From assembly GCF_006517235.1 (NCBI RefSeq), contig NZ_CP041188.1, positions 310,001 to 374,000 on the forward strand: a stretch of 64,000 nt of DNA, given 5' to 3'. How positions within the stretch are numbered: the first letter of the stretch is position 1; each line of letters starts with the position of its first letter. Origin of the DNA: Pseudarthrobacter sp. NIBRBAC000502772. Its GTDB lineage: Bacteria; Actinomycetota; Actinomycetes; Actinomycetales; Micrococcaceae. The position numbers were made by a program, and so were the translations under genes. Of this stretch, positions 8,631-17,462 are shown piece by piece. Below the pieces are notes generated by a model. That model was not told where the DNA came from. It worked only from the letters and a program-made list of their open reading frames with translations, and made no database searches.

Positions 8631-9125
8631 ATGACCGCATCTGCTGGCAACACCAACAGCCCCGTCAACACCGCCGATCTGTACGATGAGCGCGGCGAGG
8701 CCCTGGCGTCCGTTTCACTCCAGTTCCAGTCCCTCGGCGGCCGTTCGCACTTCAGCGGCCCGGTGCGGACCATCCGCTGCTTCCAGGACAACGCCCTGGT
8801 CAAGTCCACCCTGGCCACCCCCGGCCATGGCGCCGTGCTGGTGGTGGACGGCGGCGGCTCGCTGGGCACAGCCCTGATGGGGGACATGATCGCCGAGAGC
8901 GCCGTGGCGAACGGCTGGGCCGGCGTCGTAATTAACGGCGCCATCCGCGACCGCGAGGCGATCGCCCAACTGGATCTGGGCGTCAAGGCGCTGGGCAGCA
9001 ACCCGCGCAAGAGCGCCAAGGCCGGCGCCGGTGAGGTTGACGTTGATGTAGTGCTCGACGGCGTGACCTTCCGTCCCGGCGTCACCGTCTGGTGCGATCC
9101 GGACGGCATCCTCGTGGAGCGCTGA
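8631..9125 (+). CDS. rraA: RraA family protein
   Basis: 164 residues from ATG at 8631 with GGAG six bases upstream. The frame is open much further left, but that part is antisense shadow of the MFS gene. The sequence has the RraA core: GDMIAESAVANGWAGVVING then AIRD, with Asp and Arg as in HMG/oxaloacetate aldolases of this fold. Homologues either inhibit RNase E or act as 4-hydroxy-4-methyl-2-oxoglutarate aldolase. Many actinobacterial members are annotated as RNase E inhibitor only by similarity, so the aldolase alternative is real. Confidence 0.88.
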   Translation: MTASAGNTNSPVNTADLYDERGEALASVSLQFQSLGGRSHFSGPVRTIRCFQDNALVKSTLATPGHGAVLVVDGGGSLGTALMGDMIAESAVANGWAGVVINGAIRDREAIAQLDLGVKALGSNPRKSAKAGAGEVDVDVVLDGVTFRPGVTVWCDPDGILVER

Positions 9126-9211
9126 TCGAGGTCCTCCAGCTTGGGGGAGTCCGCGGCGGGGCTGAGCTTCCGGAAGAAATCTCTGGCAGCGGGAATGAAA
9201 CGCGAACTAAC

Positions 9212-9232
9212 ATAGTTACTGAAAGCAACTAT
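9212..9232. promoter_or_regulatory. MarR-type inverted repeat before drug exporter
   Basis: ATAGTT at 9212-9217 and AACTAT at 9227-9232 form a 6-bp inverted repeat with a 9-base centre. It lies about 35 bases before the exporter ATG, so bound protein would cover the promoter or leader. The half-site resembles MarR family operators. No MarR gene is adjacent. Confidence 0.45.
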
Positions 9233-9266
9233 CGAGCGCGATCCCTCATTCTTTCCTGGAGAAGCC

Positions 9267-10928
9267 ATGTCCAAAACAACCGCTGTGCGTGCCGCCGGCG
9301 AAACCCTGACACAGCGTCAGATCGTCACCGTGATGGTGGGGCTCATGCTGGGCATGTTCCTGGCATCCCTGGACCAGACCATCGTGTCCACCTCCATCTA
9401 CACCATCGCCAATGACCTGGACGGGCTGTCCCTCCAGGCGTGGGCCACCACCGCCTACCTCATCACGTCCACCGTCAGCACGCCGCTGTACGGCAAGCTG
9501 AGCGACATTTTCGGCCGCCGTCCGCTGTACCTGATCGCCATCGTCATCTTCCTGATCGGCTCGCTCTACGCCGGCTCAGTGCACTCCATGACCGAACTGG
9601 CCATCGCCCGCGGCGTCCAGGGCCTGGGCGCCGGCGGCCTGCTGGCCCTCGCGCTGACCATCATCGGCGACATCGTGTCCCTCAAGGACCGGGCCAAGTA
9701 CCAGGGCTACTTTATGTCGGTGTTCGGCATCTCCTCCGTGCTCGGCCCGGTGGTGGGCGGCGCGTTCGCAGGGTCGGCCAACATCCTGGGCTTTGACGGC
9801 TGGCGCTGGGTGTTCTTCATCAACCTGCCCATCGGCCTGGCGGCCCTGGCCGTGGTGTTTATGTTCCTGCACCTGCCGGCCAAGCACGTGAAGCAGAAGA
9901 TCGACTACTTCGGCGCGGCCGCCATCACGCTCGCCATCGTCCCGCTGCTGCTCGTGGCGGAACAGGGCCGCAGCTGGGGCTTTATGTCGCTGAACTCCTT
10001 CCTTTGCTACGGCCTGGGCGCTGTAGGCATCATCTGGTTCCTGCTGGCTGAAAAGCGCGCCGGAGACTACGCCCTGATCCCGCTCCGGCTCTTCCGGAAC
10101 GCTACTTTTGGCCTGTCCTCGCTGCTGAACTTCATCATCGGCATCGGCATGTTCGGCGCCATCGCCATGCTGCCCATGTACCTGCAGCTGGTCAAAGGGC
10201 TCACACCCACCGAAGCCGGCCTGATGATGATCACCTTCACCCTGGGCATCCTGACCGGTTCCATCACGGCGGGCCGCACCATTTCGGCGTCGGGCACATA
10301 CCGGATCTTCCCCATCGTGGGTACTGGCATCCTCACCGTCGCCGCGCTGGTCATGGGACTGTCCCTGGGCGTGGACACGGGCCTCTGGGTTCCCGGCGTG
10401 ATCGCCGTGTTCTTCGGCATGGGCCTGGGTTTCTGCATGCAGCCGCTTACGCTGGCCATGCAGGTCTCCGTTCCCCCGAAGGACATGGGTGTTGGCACCT
10501 CCTCCGCGGCGTTCTTCCGGTCCATGGGCGGCGCGGTGGGCACGGCCGTGTTCATCTCCATGCTGTTCAGCCTGGCCGCGAGCCGGATCGCCGACACCAT
10601 GAAGTCAGCCATGGCCAGCTCCGACTACCAGGCCGTGCTGCGCGACCCGGCGGTGGCCGCGGACCCGGCCAACGCCAAGCTCTACGAGTTCTTCCAGAAC
10701 GGCGCGTCGGACGAATCGCTCAATGACACCAGCTGGCTCCACTCCGCCAACAGCGTGCTCACCCGGCCCATTACGGAGGGCTTCGCGTACGCGATCGACA
10801 CCGTGATGATCACCGCAGCCGTCCTCACCGGGATCGCGTTCCTGATCAGCTTCGCCCTGCCTAACAAGAAGCTGACGGATCCGAAGTTGGCCCCGCAGGG
10901 AAACGCAGCTGCCGTGGCGGCCCACTAA
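9267..10928 (+). CDS. DHA2 family MFS multidrug exporter (EmrB/QacA type)
   Basis: 553 residues with 14 predicted transmembrane segments, the DHA2 size. LASLDQTIVSTSI in helix 1 is the DHA2 motif D1 (LDxTIVNVA-like). GKLSDIFGRRPLY is motif A, and VGGAFAGS with GWRWVFFINLPIG are typical of EmrB/QacA exporters, which expel drugs using the proton gradient. The ATG has GGAGA upstream. A long cytoplasmic or external insert near residues 440-490 is polar. Substrates are unknown. A strong terminator follows. Confidence 0.93.
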   Translation: MSKTTAVRAAGETLTQRQIVTVMVGLMLGMFLASLDQTIVSTSIYTIANDLDGLSLQAWATTAYLITSTVSTPLYGKLSDIFGRRPLYLIAIVIFLIGSLYAGSVHSMTELAIARGVQGLGAGGLLALALTIIGDIVSLKDRAKYQGYFMSVFGISSVLGPVVGGAFAGSANILGFDGWRWVFFINLPIGLAALAVVFMFLHLPAKHVKQKIDYFGAAAITLAIVPLLLVAEQGRSWGFMSLNSFLCYGLGAVGIIWFLLAEKRAGDYALIPLRLFRNATFGLSSLLNFIIGIGMFGAIAMLPMYLQLVKGLTPTEAGLMMITFTLGILTGSITAGRTISASGTYRIFPIVGTGILTVAALVMGLSLGVDTGLWVPGVIAVFFGMGLGFCMQPLTLAMQVSVPPKDMGVGTSSAAFFRSMGGAVGTAVFISMLFSLAASRIADTMKSAMASSDYQAVLRDPAVAADPANAKLYEFFQNGASDESLNDTSWLHSANSVLTRPITEGFAYAIDTVMITAAVLTGIAFLISFALPNKKLTDPKLAPQGNAAAVAAH

Positions 10929-10940
10929 GCCGCCTCCCCT

Positions 10941-10994
10941 GAAACAGACAGACGACGACGGCGGCACACCCCGCCGTCGTCGTCTTTCTGTTTC
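10941..10994 (+). terminator. intrinsic terminator after drug exporter
   Basis: Long hairpin: GACGACGACGGCGG (10951-10964) pairs with CCGCCGTCGTCGTC (10971-10984) around a 6-base loop. The stem is extended by GAAACAG/CTGTTTC at the outside. A TTTCTGTTT stretch follows the GC stem. Confidence 0.85.
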
Positions 10995-11133
10995 GGAGGG
11001 TACAAGTCGCAAGTGGAACGGCGGGCGGTGACGTGCCACACTGTTTAGCGCGTGTGCGCCGGCCATCCGAGCCGGTACCGCAGCCGACGACGTCCGCACC
11101 GCATCCACCCGACCCCCAAACCCAGGGAGCACC

Positions 11134-12573
11134 ATGTCCACCGCCAAGGAGCAGACCACCGCCAAGATCCCGCAGCGGGTGATCTGGCTGGCACTCGCAG
11201 GCGCGGTGGGCGGATTCCTGTTCGGCTTCGACTCCTCCGTGGTCAACGGTGCAGTGGATGCCATCAAGGATGAGTTCGCGCTTTCCGAGGCCGTGACCGG
11301 CTTCGCCGTGGCCATCGCCCTGCTGGGCTGCGCGGCAGGCGCCTTCCTCGCTGGCAAAGTCGCCGACCGCTACGGCCGCATCCCCGCCATGAAGCTGGGC
11401 GCGGTGCTGTTCCTGGTCAGCGCCATCGGAACCGGCTTCGCCTTCGGCGTCTGGGACCTGATCTTCTGGCGTCTGGTGGGCGGCCTGGGCATCGGCCTCG
11501 CGTCGGTGATTGCGCCGGCCTACATTTCCGAGATTTCCCCGCGGCAGGTCCGTGGCCGGCTGGCGTCGCTGCAGCAGCTGGCCATCACCACCGGTATCTT
11601 CGCCGCACTCCTGTCCGACGCGCTCTTCGCCACCACCGCCGGCGGCGCGGACCAGGCCTTCTGGCTCGGACTGGAAGCCTGGCGCTGGATGTTCCTCGCC
11701 GCTGCGGTTCCCGCCGTGGTCTACGGCTGGATCGCCTACACCCTCCCGGAATCCCCGCGGTTCCTGGTGTTCCAGGGCAAGGAAGACGAAGCCCGCAAGG
11801 TGTTCGACTCCATCGCCCCGTCCGAGGACACCGACCGGCACATCCGCGAGATCCAGGACGCCATCGAAGAGGACAAGCTGTCCGGCCAGAAGGGCTCGCT
11901 CCGCGGCAAGACGTTCGGCCTGCAGGCAGTGGTCTGGGTGGGCATCGTCCTCTCGGTCCTGCAGCAGTTCGTTGGCATCAACGTGATCTTCTACTACTCC
12001 ACCACGCTGTGGAAGGCCGTCGGTTTCCAGGAGAAGGACTCGCTCACCATCTCGGTGGCAACCTCCATCACCAACATCCTGGTGACACTCGTGGCCATCG
12101 CACTGGTGGACCGGATCGGCCGCCGCCCCATTCTCCTGGCCGGGTCCATCGGCATGGCGGTCTCACTGGGCACCATGGCGCTGGCATTCTCCGCCGCCGT
12201 GGGTTCAGGCTCCGAGATCTCCTTGCCGGGCGCCTGGGGTCCGGTGGCCCTCGTGGCGGCCAACATCTTTGTGGTCAGCTTCGGCGCTTCCTGGGGCCCG
12301 CTGGTCTGGGTCCTCCTTGGTGAGATCTTCCCGTCCCGGATCCGTGCCCGCGCCTTGGGCCTGGCCGCCGCAGCGCAGTGGGTGGCCAACTTTGCCATCA
12401 CGCTCAGCTTCCCCGTGATGGCCGCTGCTTCCCTGCCGCTGACCTACGCCATGTACGCGCTGTTCGCGGCGGCGTCATTCTTCTTTGTGATGTTCAAGGT
12501 GCCGGAGACCAACGGCATGTCCCTGGAGCAGGCCGAGACCCTGTTTGTGCCCAAGGGTTCCAAGAAGGCCTGA
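11134..12573 (+). CDS. sugar porter family MFS transporter
   Basis: 479 residues, twelve helices. Sugar porter marks are all present: GFDSSVVNGA in helix 1, GKVADRYGRIPAM, PAYISEISPRQVRGRLASLQQL, the PESPRFL signature after helix 6, QQFVGINVIFYYS in helix 7, VDRIGRRPILLAG, and PETNGMSLEQAE at the C-terminus. It therefore imports a monosaccharide or polyol by proton symport. The exact sugar (xylose, glucose, inositol and so on) is not readable. The gene is single, with no catabolic gene adjacent. Confidence 0.93.
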   Translation: MSTAKEQTTAKIPQRVIWLALAGAVGGFLFGFDSSVVNGAVDAIKDEFALSEAVTGFAVAIALLGCAAGAFLAGKVADRYGRIPAMKLGAVLFLVSAIGTGFAFGVWDLIFWRLVGGLGIGLASVIAPAYISEISPRQVRGRLASLQQLAITTGIFAALLSDALFATTAGGADQAFWLGLEAWRWMFLAAAVPAVVYGWIAYTLPESPRFLVFQGKEDEARKVFDSIAPSEDTDRHIREIQDAIEEDKLSGQKGSLRGKTFGLQAVVWVGIVLSVLQQFVGINVIFYYSTTLWKAVGFQEKDSLTISVATSITNILVTLVAIALVDRIGRRPILLAGSIGMAVSLGTMALAFSAAVGSGSEISLPGAWGPVALVAANIFVVSFGASWGPLVWVLLGEIFPSRIRARALGLAAAAQWVANFAITLSFPVMAAASLPLTYAMYALFAAASFFFVMFKVPETNGMSLEQAETLFVPKGSKKA

Positions 12574-12580
12574 CGCCGGG

Positions 12581-13102
12581 TCAGAGAGTGAGCTTCATGC
12601 CCTCATGGCTGGCGTCAAAGCCGAGCCGCTCGTAGAACCGATGGGCGGCTGTCCGCGACTTGTGCGTGGTCAGCTGCATCAGCGTGCAGCCGCGGCGCCT
12701 CGATTCCTCGATCGCCCACCCCACCATCAGGTTTCCCAGGCCCTGGCCACGAAGGCTGCCCGCCACACGGACCGCCTCAAGCTGCGAGCGCCAGGAGCCC
12801 TGCCGCGAAATGCCGGGCAGGAAGCTCAGCTGGAAGGTGCCCACGACGCGGCCGTCAGCCGCCCCAGCCGGCACGTGCTCGCCCACCACCAGCAAATGGC
12901 ACGGGTCGGCGTCGATCGCTTCGAAGGCCCGCTCGTACGGCGCCATGTCGTGGCCCAGTTCTCGGCTGGCGCCGAGGGAATCGTCGGCCAGCAGCGCCAC
13001 AATGGCGGGCAGGTCCCCGGACACGGCGTGCCTGAGGCGGAAGGTCCCGCCGTCGACGTCGGCAGTCAGCAAGGCGGTCAGGGCACCGGGGTTCGTGGTC
13101 AT
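12581..13102 (-). CDS. GNAT family N-acetyltransferase
   Basis: 173 residues from ATG at 13102. GNAT motif A, with the acetyl-CoA pyrophosphate loop, is AGSLRGQGLGNLMVGWAIEESRRRG (about 115-140). AAHRFYERLGFDASHEGM at the end is motif B. The N-terminus FRLRHAVSGDLPAIVALL is the usual first strand and helix. The frame is open upstream to 13177, but that would run into the repeat hairpin at 13173. The acceptor substrate is unknown. The gene converges with the sugar porter, 7 bases apart. Confidence 0.85.
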   Translation of the reverse strand: MTTNPGALTALLTADVDGGTFRLRHAVSGDLPAIVALLADDSLGASRELGHDMAPYERAFEAIDADPCHLLVVGEHVPAGAADGRVVGTFQLSFLPGISRQGSWRSQLEAVRVAGSLRGQGLGNLMVGWAIEESRRRGCTLMQLTTHKSRTAAHRFYERLGFDASHEGMKLTL

Positions 13103-13148
13103 CTCCCCAGCATTCCACAAGGCTTGCGAACCTATCCCTCCGAGACCC

Positions 13149-13267
13149 TCTCTCACTTTCGGTGCCTTAAACGCCAACGCTCTCTCATCCAGGTGAGAGA
13201 GCGTTGGCCAAAAACCGCATTATCTGCGAGAGGGTTGCTCGAAAACCCACTTTAAGTGAGAGAGCGT
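13149..13267. repeat. GTGAGAGAGCG repeat element with hairpin
   Basis: A perfect 15-bp hairpin, GCCAACGCTCTCTCA (13173-13187) with its complement at 13194-13208 and a 6-base loop. It is flanked by an inverted CTCTCTCACTT (13149) and a direct AAGTGAGAGAGCG (about 13255-13267). A related copy with the same spacing lies at 25716-25762. This looks like a dispersed intergenic REP-type element. Confidence 0.7.
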
Positions 13268-13309
13268 CCTGGGGGTGGGTGCGTGCGGTGGGGGTCAGGC
13301 CGTCGGAGG

Positions 13310-14473
13310 TCAGGCCGGCGCCTTCGCCCCTTCCGCCTGGCGTTCCTCCACCAGCGTGGACACCGCCGCAAACAGCGGGTGCTCCGGTGCCAGCCCGGTA
13401 ATCCTGGCTGTGGCGTCGGCAGGCGACGACGAAGCCAGGATCTGCGCGAGTTCGGTGGCCTCGGCGTCGGCGGGGTCTGTGAAGCGCAGGGCCGCGGCGA
13501 TGGCACCCAGGAGCGCCTCGGGCACGATCCCGCGTTCGGCGAGTTCAGCCGCGGGGCCGATGAACCGTTCATGCCGGCTGAGCTTGCGCATGGGGGCGCG
13601 GCCCACCCGGTTCACGGTGTCCGGCAGGTGCGGGTTGGAGAAACGGACCAGGATCTTCTGGACGTAGGCTTCCTGCTCGTCGTTGTTGAAGCCGTGCTTG
13701 GCCACAAGGAGTTGCTTGGTTTCCTCTAGGACGGCCCGCACATCTTCCGCCACGTCCTGATCGGCCATGGCCTCGGAGATCTTTTCCAGCCCGGCCTCAA
13801 AGCCGAAGTACGCAGCGGCCGCGTGCCCCGTATTCACGGTGAAGAGCTTCCGCTCGATGTAGGGCGAGAGCTCGTCCACAAACGTTGCGCCCGGGATGAC
13901 CGGGGCCGCATCGCCAAACGCTGTCCGGTCGATGACCCACTCATAGAACGTTTCCACGGTCACGTCCAGGCCCTGGCCCGGCTCCTGGTTGGGCACAATC
14001 CGGTCCACGGCAGTGTTCGCAAACACCGCCGCGGCGTCCAGGGACCCGGCGGCGTCGTCCCAGAGGGCGGCGACTTCGGCCCGCAGGACGTCGGTGGCGT
14101 TGATGGCGTTCTCGCAGGCCATGACTTGCAGCGGCGCCAGCCCGGCAGCCCGCGCGGCGATGCCCTTGGTGATGGCGGGCGCGACGAACTTCAGGATGTG
14201 CGGCCCCACGGCGGTGGTGACGATGTCCGCCGTCGCGATTTCCCGCACCAGCGCCGCTTCCTGCGTGCCGGAGTTCAGCGCGCGGAAGTTGTCCACCGTC
14301 CGGACCGTGGGGTTCTCCCCCACCTCGTGGACGTTGTAGCTGTCTGCTGCCACGAGCTGGTCGATGAGTGCGTCCGCGACATCCGCGAATACCACCTCAT
14401 AACCGGCCTGGTGCAGCAGCAGCCCCACAAAGCCGCGGCCGATGTTCCCGGCTCCGAAATGTACCGCCTTCAC
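13310..14473 (-). CDS. mtlD: mannitol-1-phosphate 5-dehydrogenase
   Basis: 387 residues. It oxidises mannitol-1-phosphate, the product of the mannitol PTS, to fructose-6-phosphate with NAD. The Rossmann motif HFGAGNIGRGFVG starts at residue 5, and KLFTVNTGHAAAAYFG carries the catalytic Lys-Asn-His set of the long-chain mannitol dehydrogenase family. The GTG start overlaps the stop of the EIICBA gene by one base (TAGTG), so translation is coupled. The length is normal for MtlD. Confidence 0.96.
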   Translation of the reverse strand: MKAVHFGAGNIGRGFVGLLLHQAGYEVVFADVADALIDQLVAADSYNVHEVGENPTVRTVDNFRALNSGTQEAALVREIATADIVTTAVGPHILKFVAPAITKGIAARAAGLAPLQVMACENAINATDVLRAEVAALWDDAAGSLDAAAVFANTAVDRIVPNQEPGQGLDVTVETFYEWVIDRTAFGDAAPVIPGATFVDELSPYIERKLFTVNTGHAAAAYFGFEAGLEKISEAMADQDVAEDVRAVLEETKQLLVAKHGFNNDEQEAYVQKILVRFSNPHLPDTVNRVGRAPMRKLSRHERFIGPAAELAERGIVPEALLGAIAAALRFTDPADAEATELAQILASSSPADATARITGLAPEHPLFAAVSTLVEERQAEGAKAPA

Positions 14474-16524
14474 TATGCGTTCACCTTTCCGAATAGCTCC
14501 AGGACTTCCTCAACGGACGTGGCCGCTTCCAGCTGGGCCACCTGGGCCTTGCTGGTGAAGACCTTCGCGATGGAGGACAGGATGTGGAGGTGTTCGTTGT
14601 TGATGCCGGCCACGCCCACCACGAACTTGACCTGTTTGCCGTTCCAGTCGATGCCGTCCGGGTAGCGGATCACGGACACAGCGGACTTCAGGATATGGTC
14701 CTTGGCGGCGTTGGTGCCGTGCGGGATGGCCAGGAAGCTGCCCATGTAGGTGGACACGGATTCCTCGCGCTCGTGCATGGCCGCGAGGTAGCCCTCGTCC
14801 ACAGCGCCGCGGGCCAGGAGCAGCTGGCCTGCTTCGTCGATGGCGGCATCGCGGGTGGTGGCTGTGCCGTTAAGGATCACGCTGTCGGCCACGAGGATGT
14901 CCGACGGCGCCGCCGTCTCCGCAGCCTCGGTGGGTTCTGCACCGCCGGGTGCCGCTTCCACCGGGGCACTGGCTACGTGCGCGCCGTGGCCGGCGGCAGT
15001 TGCGGCGGCGGCAGCACCGGCGTCGGGCGTTGCGCCTTCAGTGTTGTGCTCCTTGACCAGCTCCACAATCTCGTCGTACCGCGGGCTGTTCATGAAGTTA
15101 TCCACCGAGAAGTGCGCTGCGCTGGACGTGACGGGCTTGGCGCGTTCGGTCAGGTCCTGGTGGGTGATCACCACGTCGTAGGTGTCACTGAGGTTGGCGA
15201 TCGCCGCATTGGTGACCTTGACGTCCGGGAACCCGGCCGCCTTGATCTTGTTCCGCAGCACCGAGGCGCCCATGGCACTGGAGCCCATGCCGGCGTCGCA
15301 CGCGAACACGATGTTCTTGATGGGGCCGGCCAGGACGGCCGTACCCACGCCTGCGCCCGCACCGGTCAGCATGGAGGAGACGGAGCTCTTTTTGCCCTTC
15401 ATCGCTTCCATCTTGGACGTGGCGTCGCTGAGGTCCACCTCGTCGCTGTGCTTGGTGGTTTTCAGGATCACCGAGGCCACCAGGAACGAGACCGTCATGG
15501 CGAGCAACACCGCGAGGATCACCCCGACGTAGCTGTCACGGGACGTCTGGGCGAGCACCGCGATGATCGAGCCAGGCGCCGCCGGAGCGACGAGTCCGGA
15601 GCCGGTGATGGCCAGGGTTGCGATGCCCGTCATGCCGCCGGCGATCGCGGCCAGGATCAGCAGCGGGCGCATCAGGACGTACGGGAAGTAGATTTCGTGG
15701 ATGCCGCCGAAGAAGTGGATGATCGCTGCGCCGGAGGCCGAACCCTTGGCAATGCCCTTCCCGAAGAACATGTAGGCCAGCAGGATGCCCATGCCGGGGC
15801 CGGGGTTGGCCTCCAGCAGGAACAGGATGGACTTGCCCTGCTCCAGCGACTGCTGGATGCCGAGCGGGGTCAGCACGCCGTGGTTGATGGCGTTGTTCAG
15901 GAACAGCACCTTGGCGGGCTCGATGAAAATGCTGGTGAGCGGCAGCAGGCCGTTGTTGACCAGGAACTGCACGACGTTGCCGGCGGCCGTGCTGAAGGCC
16001 TGGACCAGCGGCGAGATGCCGTAGAAGCCCAGCATCGCCAGCAGCGCGCCCCAGATACCGGCCGAGAAGTTGTTGACCAGCATCTCGAAGCCGGGGCGGA
16101 TCTTGCCCTCCCACAGGAGGTCGATCTTCTTCATGGTCCAGCCGCCGAGCGGGCCCATGATCATGGCGCCGATGAACATCGGGATGCCGGCGCCCACAAT
16201 GACGCCCATGGTGCCGATGGCTCCGACCACGCCGCCGCGGACGTCGTAGACCATCCGGCCGCCGGTGTAGGCGATCAGGAGCGGCAGCAGGTAGGTGATC
16301 ATGGGGCCAACCAGGCCCACGTTGGGCGTTCCGTCGGCGTTGGTGTCGAAGCCGCCCAAGGCCGGGACCGGGATCCAGCCCTTCTCAATAAAGAGGGCCG
16401 TGATGAGGCCCCACGCGATGAACGCGCCAATGTTGGGCATGATCATGCCGGACAGGAACGTCCCGAACTTCTGGACGTGAACCCGCAGGCTGGTGCGGGA
16501 TTTCGCAACTGTCTCTGTTGCCAT
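14473..16524 (-). CDS. mtlA: PTS mannitol transporter EIICBA
   Basis: 683 residues in the full C-B-A order. The EIIC membrane domain is residues 1-350 and contains GGIHEIYFPYVLM (273-285). EIIB has the phosphorylated Cys409 in VFACDAGMGSSAMG. An Ala/Pro/Glu-rich linker spans 495-545. EIIA (545-683) carries His602 in FLAIPHGT. The protein takes up mannitol with phosphorylation, receiving phosphate from HPr and EI encoded 1-3 kb away. It is the first gene of the mtlA-mtlD operon; AGGAAAG precedes the ATG. No MtlR activator is nearby. Confidence 0.96.
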   Translation of the reverse strand: MATETVAKSRTSLRVHVQKFGTFLSGMIMPNIGAFIAWGLITALFIEKGWIPVPALGGFDTNADGTPNVGLVGPMITYLLPLLIAYTGGRMVYDVRGGVVGAIGTMGVIVGAGIPMFIGAMIMGPLGGWTMKKIDLLWEGKIRPGFEMLVNNFSAGIWGALLAMLGFYGISPLVQAFSTAAGNVVQFLVNNGLLPLTSIFIEPAKVLFLNNAINHGVLTPLGIQQSLEQGKSILFLLEANPGPGMGILLAYMFFGKGIAKGSASGAAIIHFFGGIHEIYFPYVLMRPLLILAAIAGGMTGIATLAITGSGLVAPAAPGSIIAVLAQTSRDSYVGVILAVLLAMTVSFLVASVILKTTKHSDEVDLSDATSKMEAMKGKKSSVSSMLTGAGAGVGTAVLAGPIKNIVFACDAGMGSSAMGASVLRNKIKAAGFPDVKVTNAAIANLSDTYDVVITHQDLTERAKPVTSSAAHFSVDNFMNSPRYDEIVELVKEHNTEGATPDAGAAAAATAAGHGAHVASAPVEAAPGGAEPTEAAETAAPSDILVADSVILNGTATTRDAAIDEAGQLLLARGAVDEGYLAAMHEREESVSTYMGSFLAIPHGTNAAKDHILKSAVSVIRYPDGIDWNGKQVKFVVGVAGINNEHLHILSSIAKVFTSKAQVAQLEAATSVEEVLELFGKVNA

Positions 16525-16573
16525 GTGCTTTCCTAACCGTCATTCCTGCTGCAGCGCAGGATGGGTCCGATAC

Positions 16574-17302
16574 TTACGACGAAGTGCTGGTGGAGATTCG
16601 GTGAAGCCATTCGAGGAACAGTTTGAGTTCCGAGCTTGAAAGCTGGTCTGAGTGCGAAGCCTGAAGTGCGGCATTCAGGGCAATCGCTGCCACCACTACC
16701 GAGGACTTGCCGGAGTCTTCCGGCGCGGCCCCTTCGGCCTGTGCCGCAGACACCGCAAAGATCATGGCGTCCCGGGTCATAGTGGACAGTTCAAGGTTCC
16801 GTTCGGCGGCGGGTTCCGCAATCAGCATCAGGGTCACACCCACGTTGGCGGCCAGGATGGACCTGGCTGCTTCGCGCGGCTGGACGTTCAGCTGGCCCGC
16901 TGCCGCTGCCTTGTTCAGCATCTCCTCCATGAGCGCCTCGGCATCGGCAACGATGGCGGGGCGGCTTTCGGGGCGGATATTGCCGAACATCACCAGGTAC
17001 AGTTCCGGCTGCTTGAGCCCGAACTGGACGTGGTTATCCCACATCCGCCGGATGTCCTCCAGCGGCTTTCCGGACGGGGCGAAGTCCCTCTCGCCCGCAA
17101 CATACTCTTCAAAACCTGCGGCGACGACGGCGTCGAAAAGACCTTCCTTGTCACCGAAGTGGTGGTACAGGGTGGGCGCCGTGACCCCTGCCAGCTGCGT
17201 GATCTGGCGGGTGGAGACGGCTGATCCCGCGGACTTTGCCAGCAATTCGGCCGCTGCACGCAACAGACGCATTTTGGGGGGAAGCTGGCCATCCAAACTC
17301 AT
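16574..17302 (-). CDS. TetR family transcriptional regulator
   Basis: 242 residues. The HTH spans about 10-55 (RLLRAAAELLAKS, then ITQLAGVTAPTLYHHFGDKEGLFDAVV), clear TetR. The C-terminal ligand domain is not assignable. The gene lies between the mannitol operon, which it precedes on the same strand with a 49-base gap, and divergent ptsI. A 15-bp palindrome 19 bases before its start overlaps the ptsI -35 box. That position suggests it controls itself and the PTS genes, which is unusual since PTS control by TetR proteins is rarely described. Confidence 0.9.
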   Translation of the reverse strand: MSLDGQLPPKMRLLRAAAELLAKSAGSAVSTRQITQLAGVTAPTLYHHFGDKEGLFDAVVAAGFEEYVAGERDFAPSGKPLEDIRRMWDNHVQFGLKQPELYLVMFGNIRPESRPAIVADAEALMEEMLNKAAAAGQLNVQPREAARSILAANVGVTLMLIAEPAAERNLELSTMTRDAMIFAVSAAQAEGAAPEDSGKSSVVVAAIALNAALQASHSDQLSSSELKLFLEWLHRISTSTSS

Positions 17303-17320
17303 AGCCGCTACCCTATCACC

Positions 17321-17355
17321 TATAGCATTGCTATATGAACTGAATCACATACAAT
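17321..17355 (+). promoter_or_regulatory. ptsI promoter with overlapping TetR-type operator
   Basis: TATAGCATTGCTATA (17321-17335) is a perfect 7-1-7 palindrome. It overlaps a candidate -35 TTGCTA (17328-17333), which is 16 bases from a -10 TACAAT (17350-17355). Transcription would start near 17362, leaving a leader of about 100 bases before ptsI. The palindrome is also 19 bases upstream of the divergent TetR start. Confidence 0.6.
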
Positions 17356-17462
17356 TTTTTCAGGCACGTTTCCGCCCTCGCACATAGTGGTCGCGGCGGC
17401 CCCGGCATGGCGCCGGGATAACCTAGGCGGGCCTGGCTACCGGCAGAGAATGAGGACCTTCA

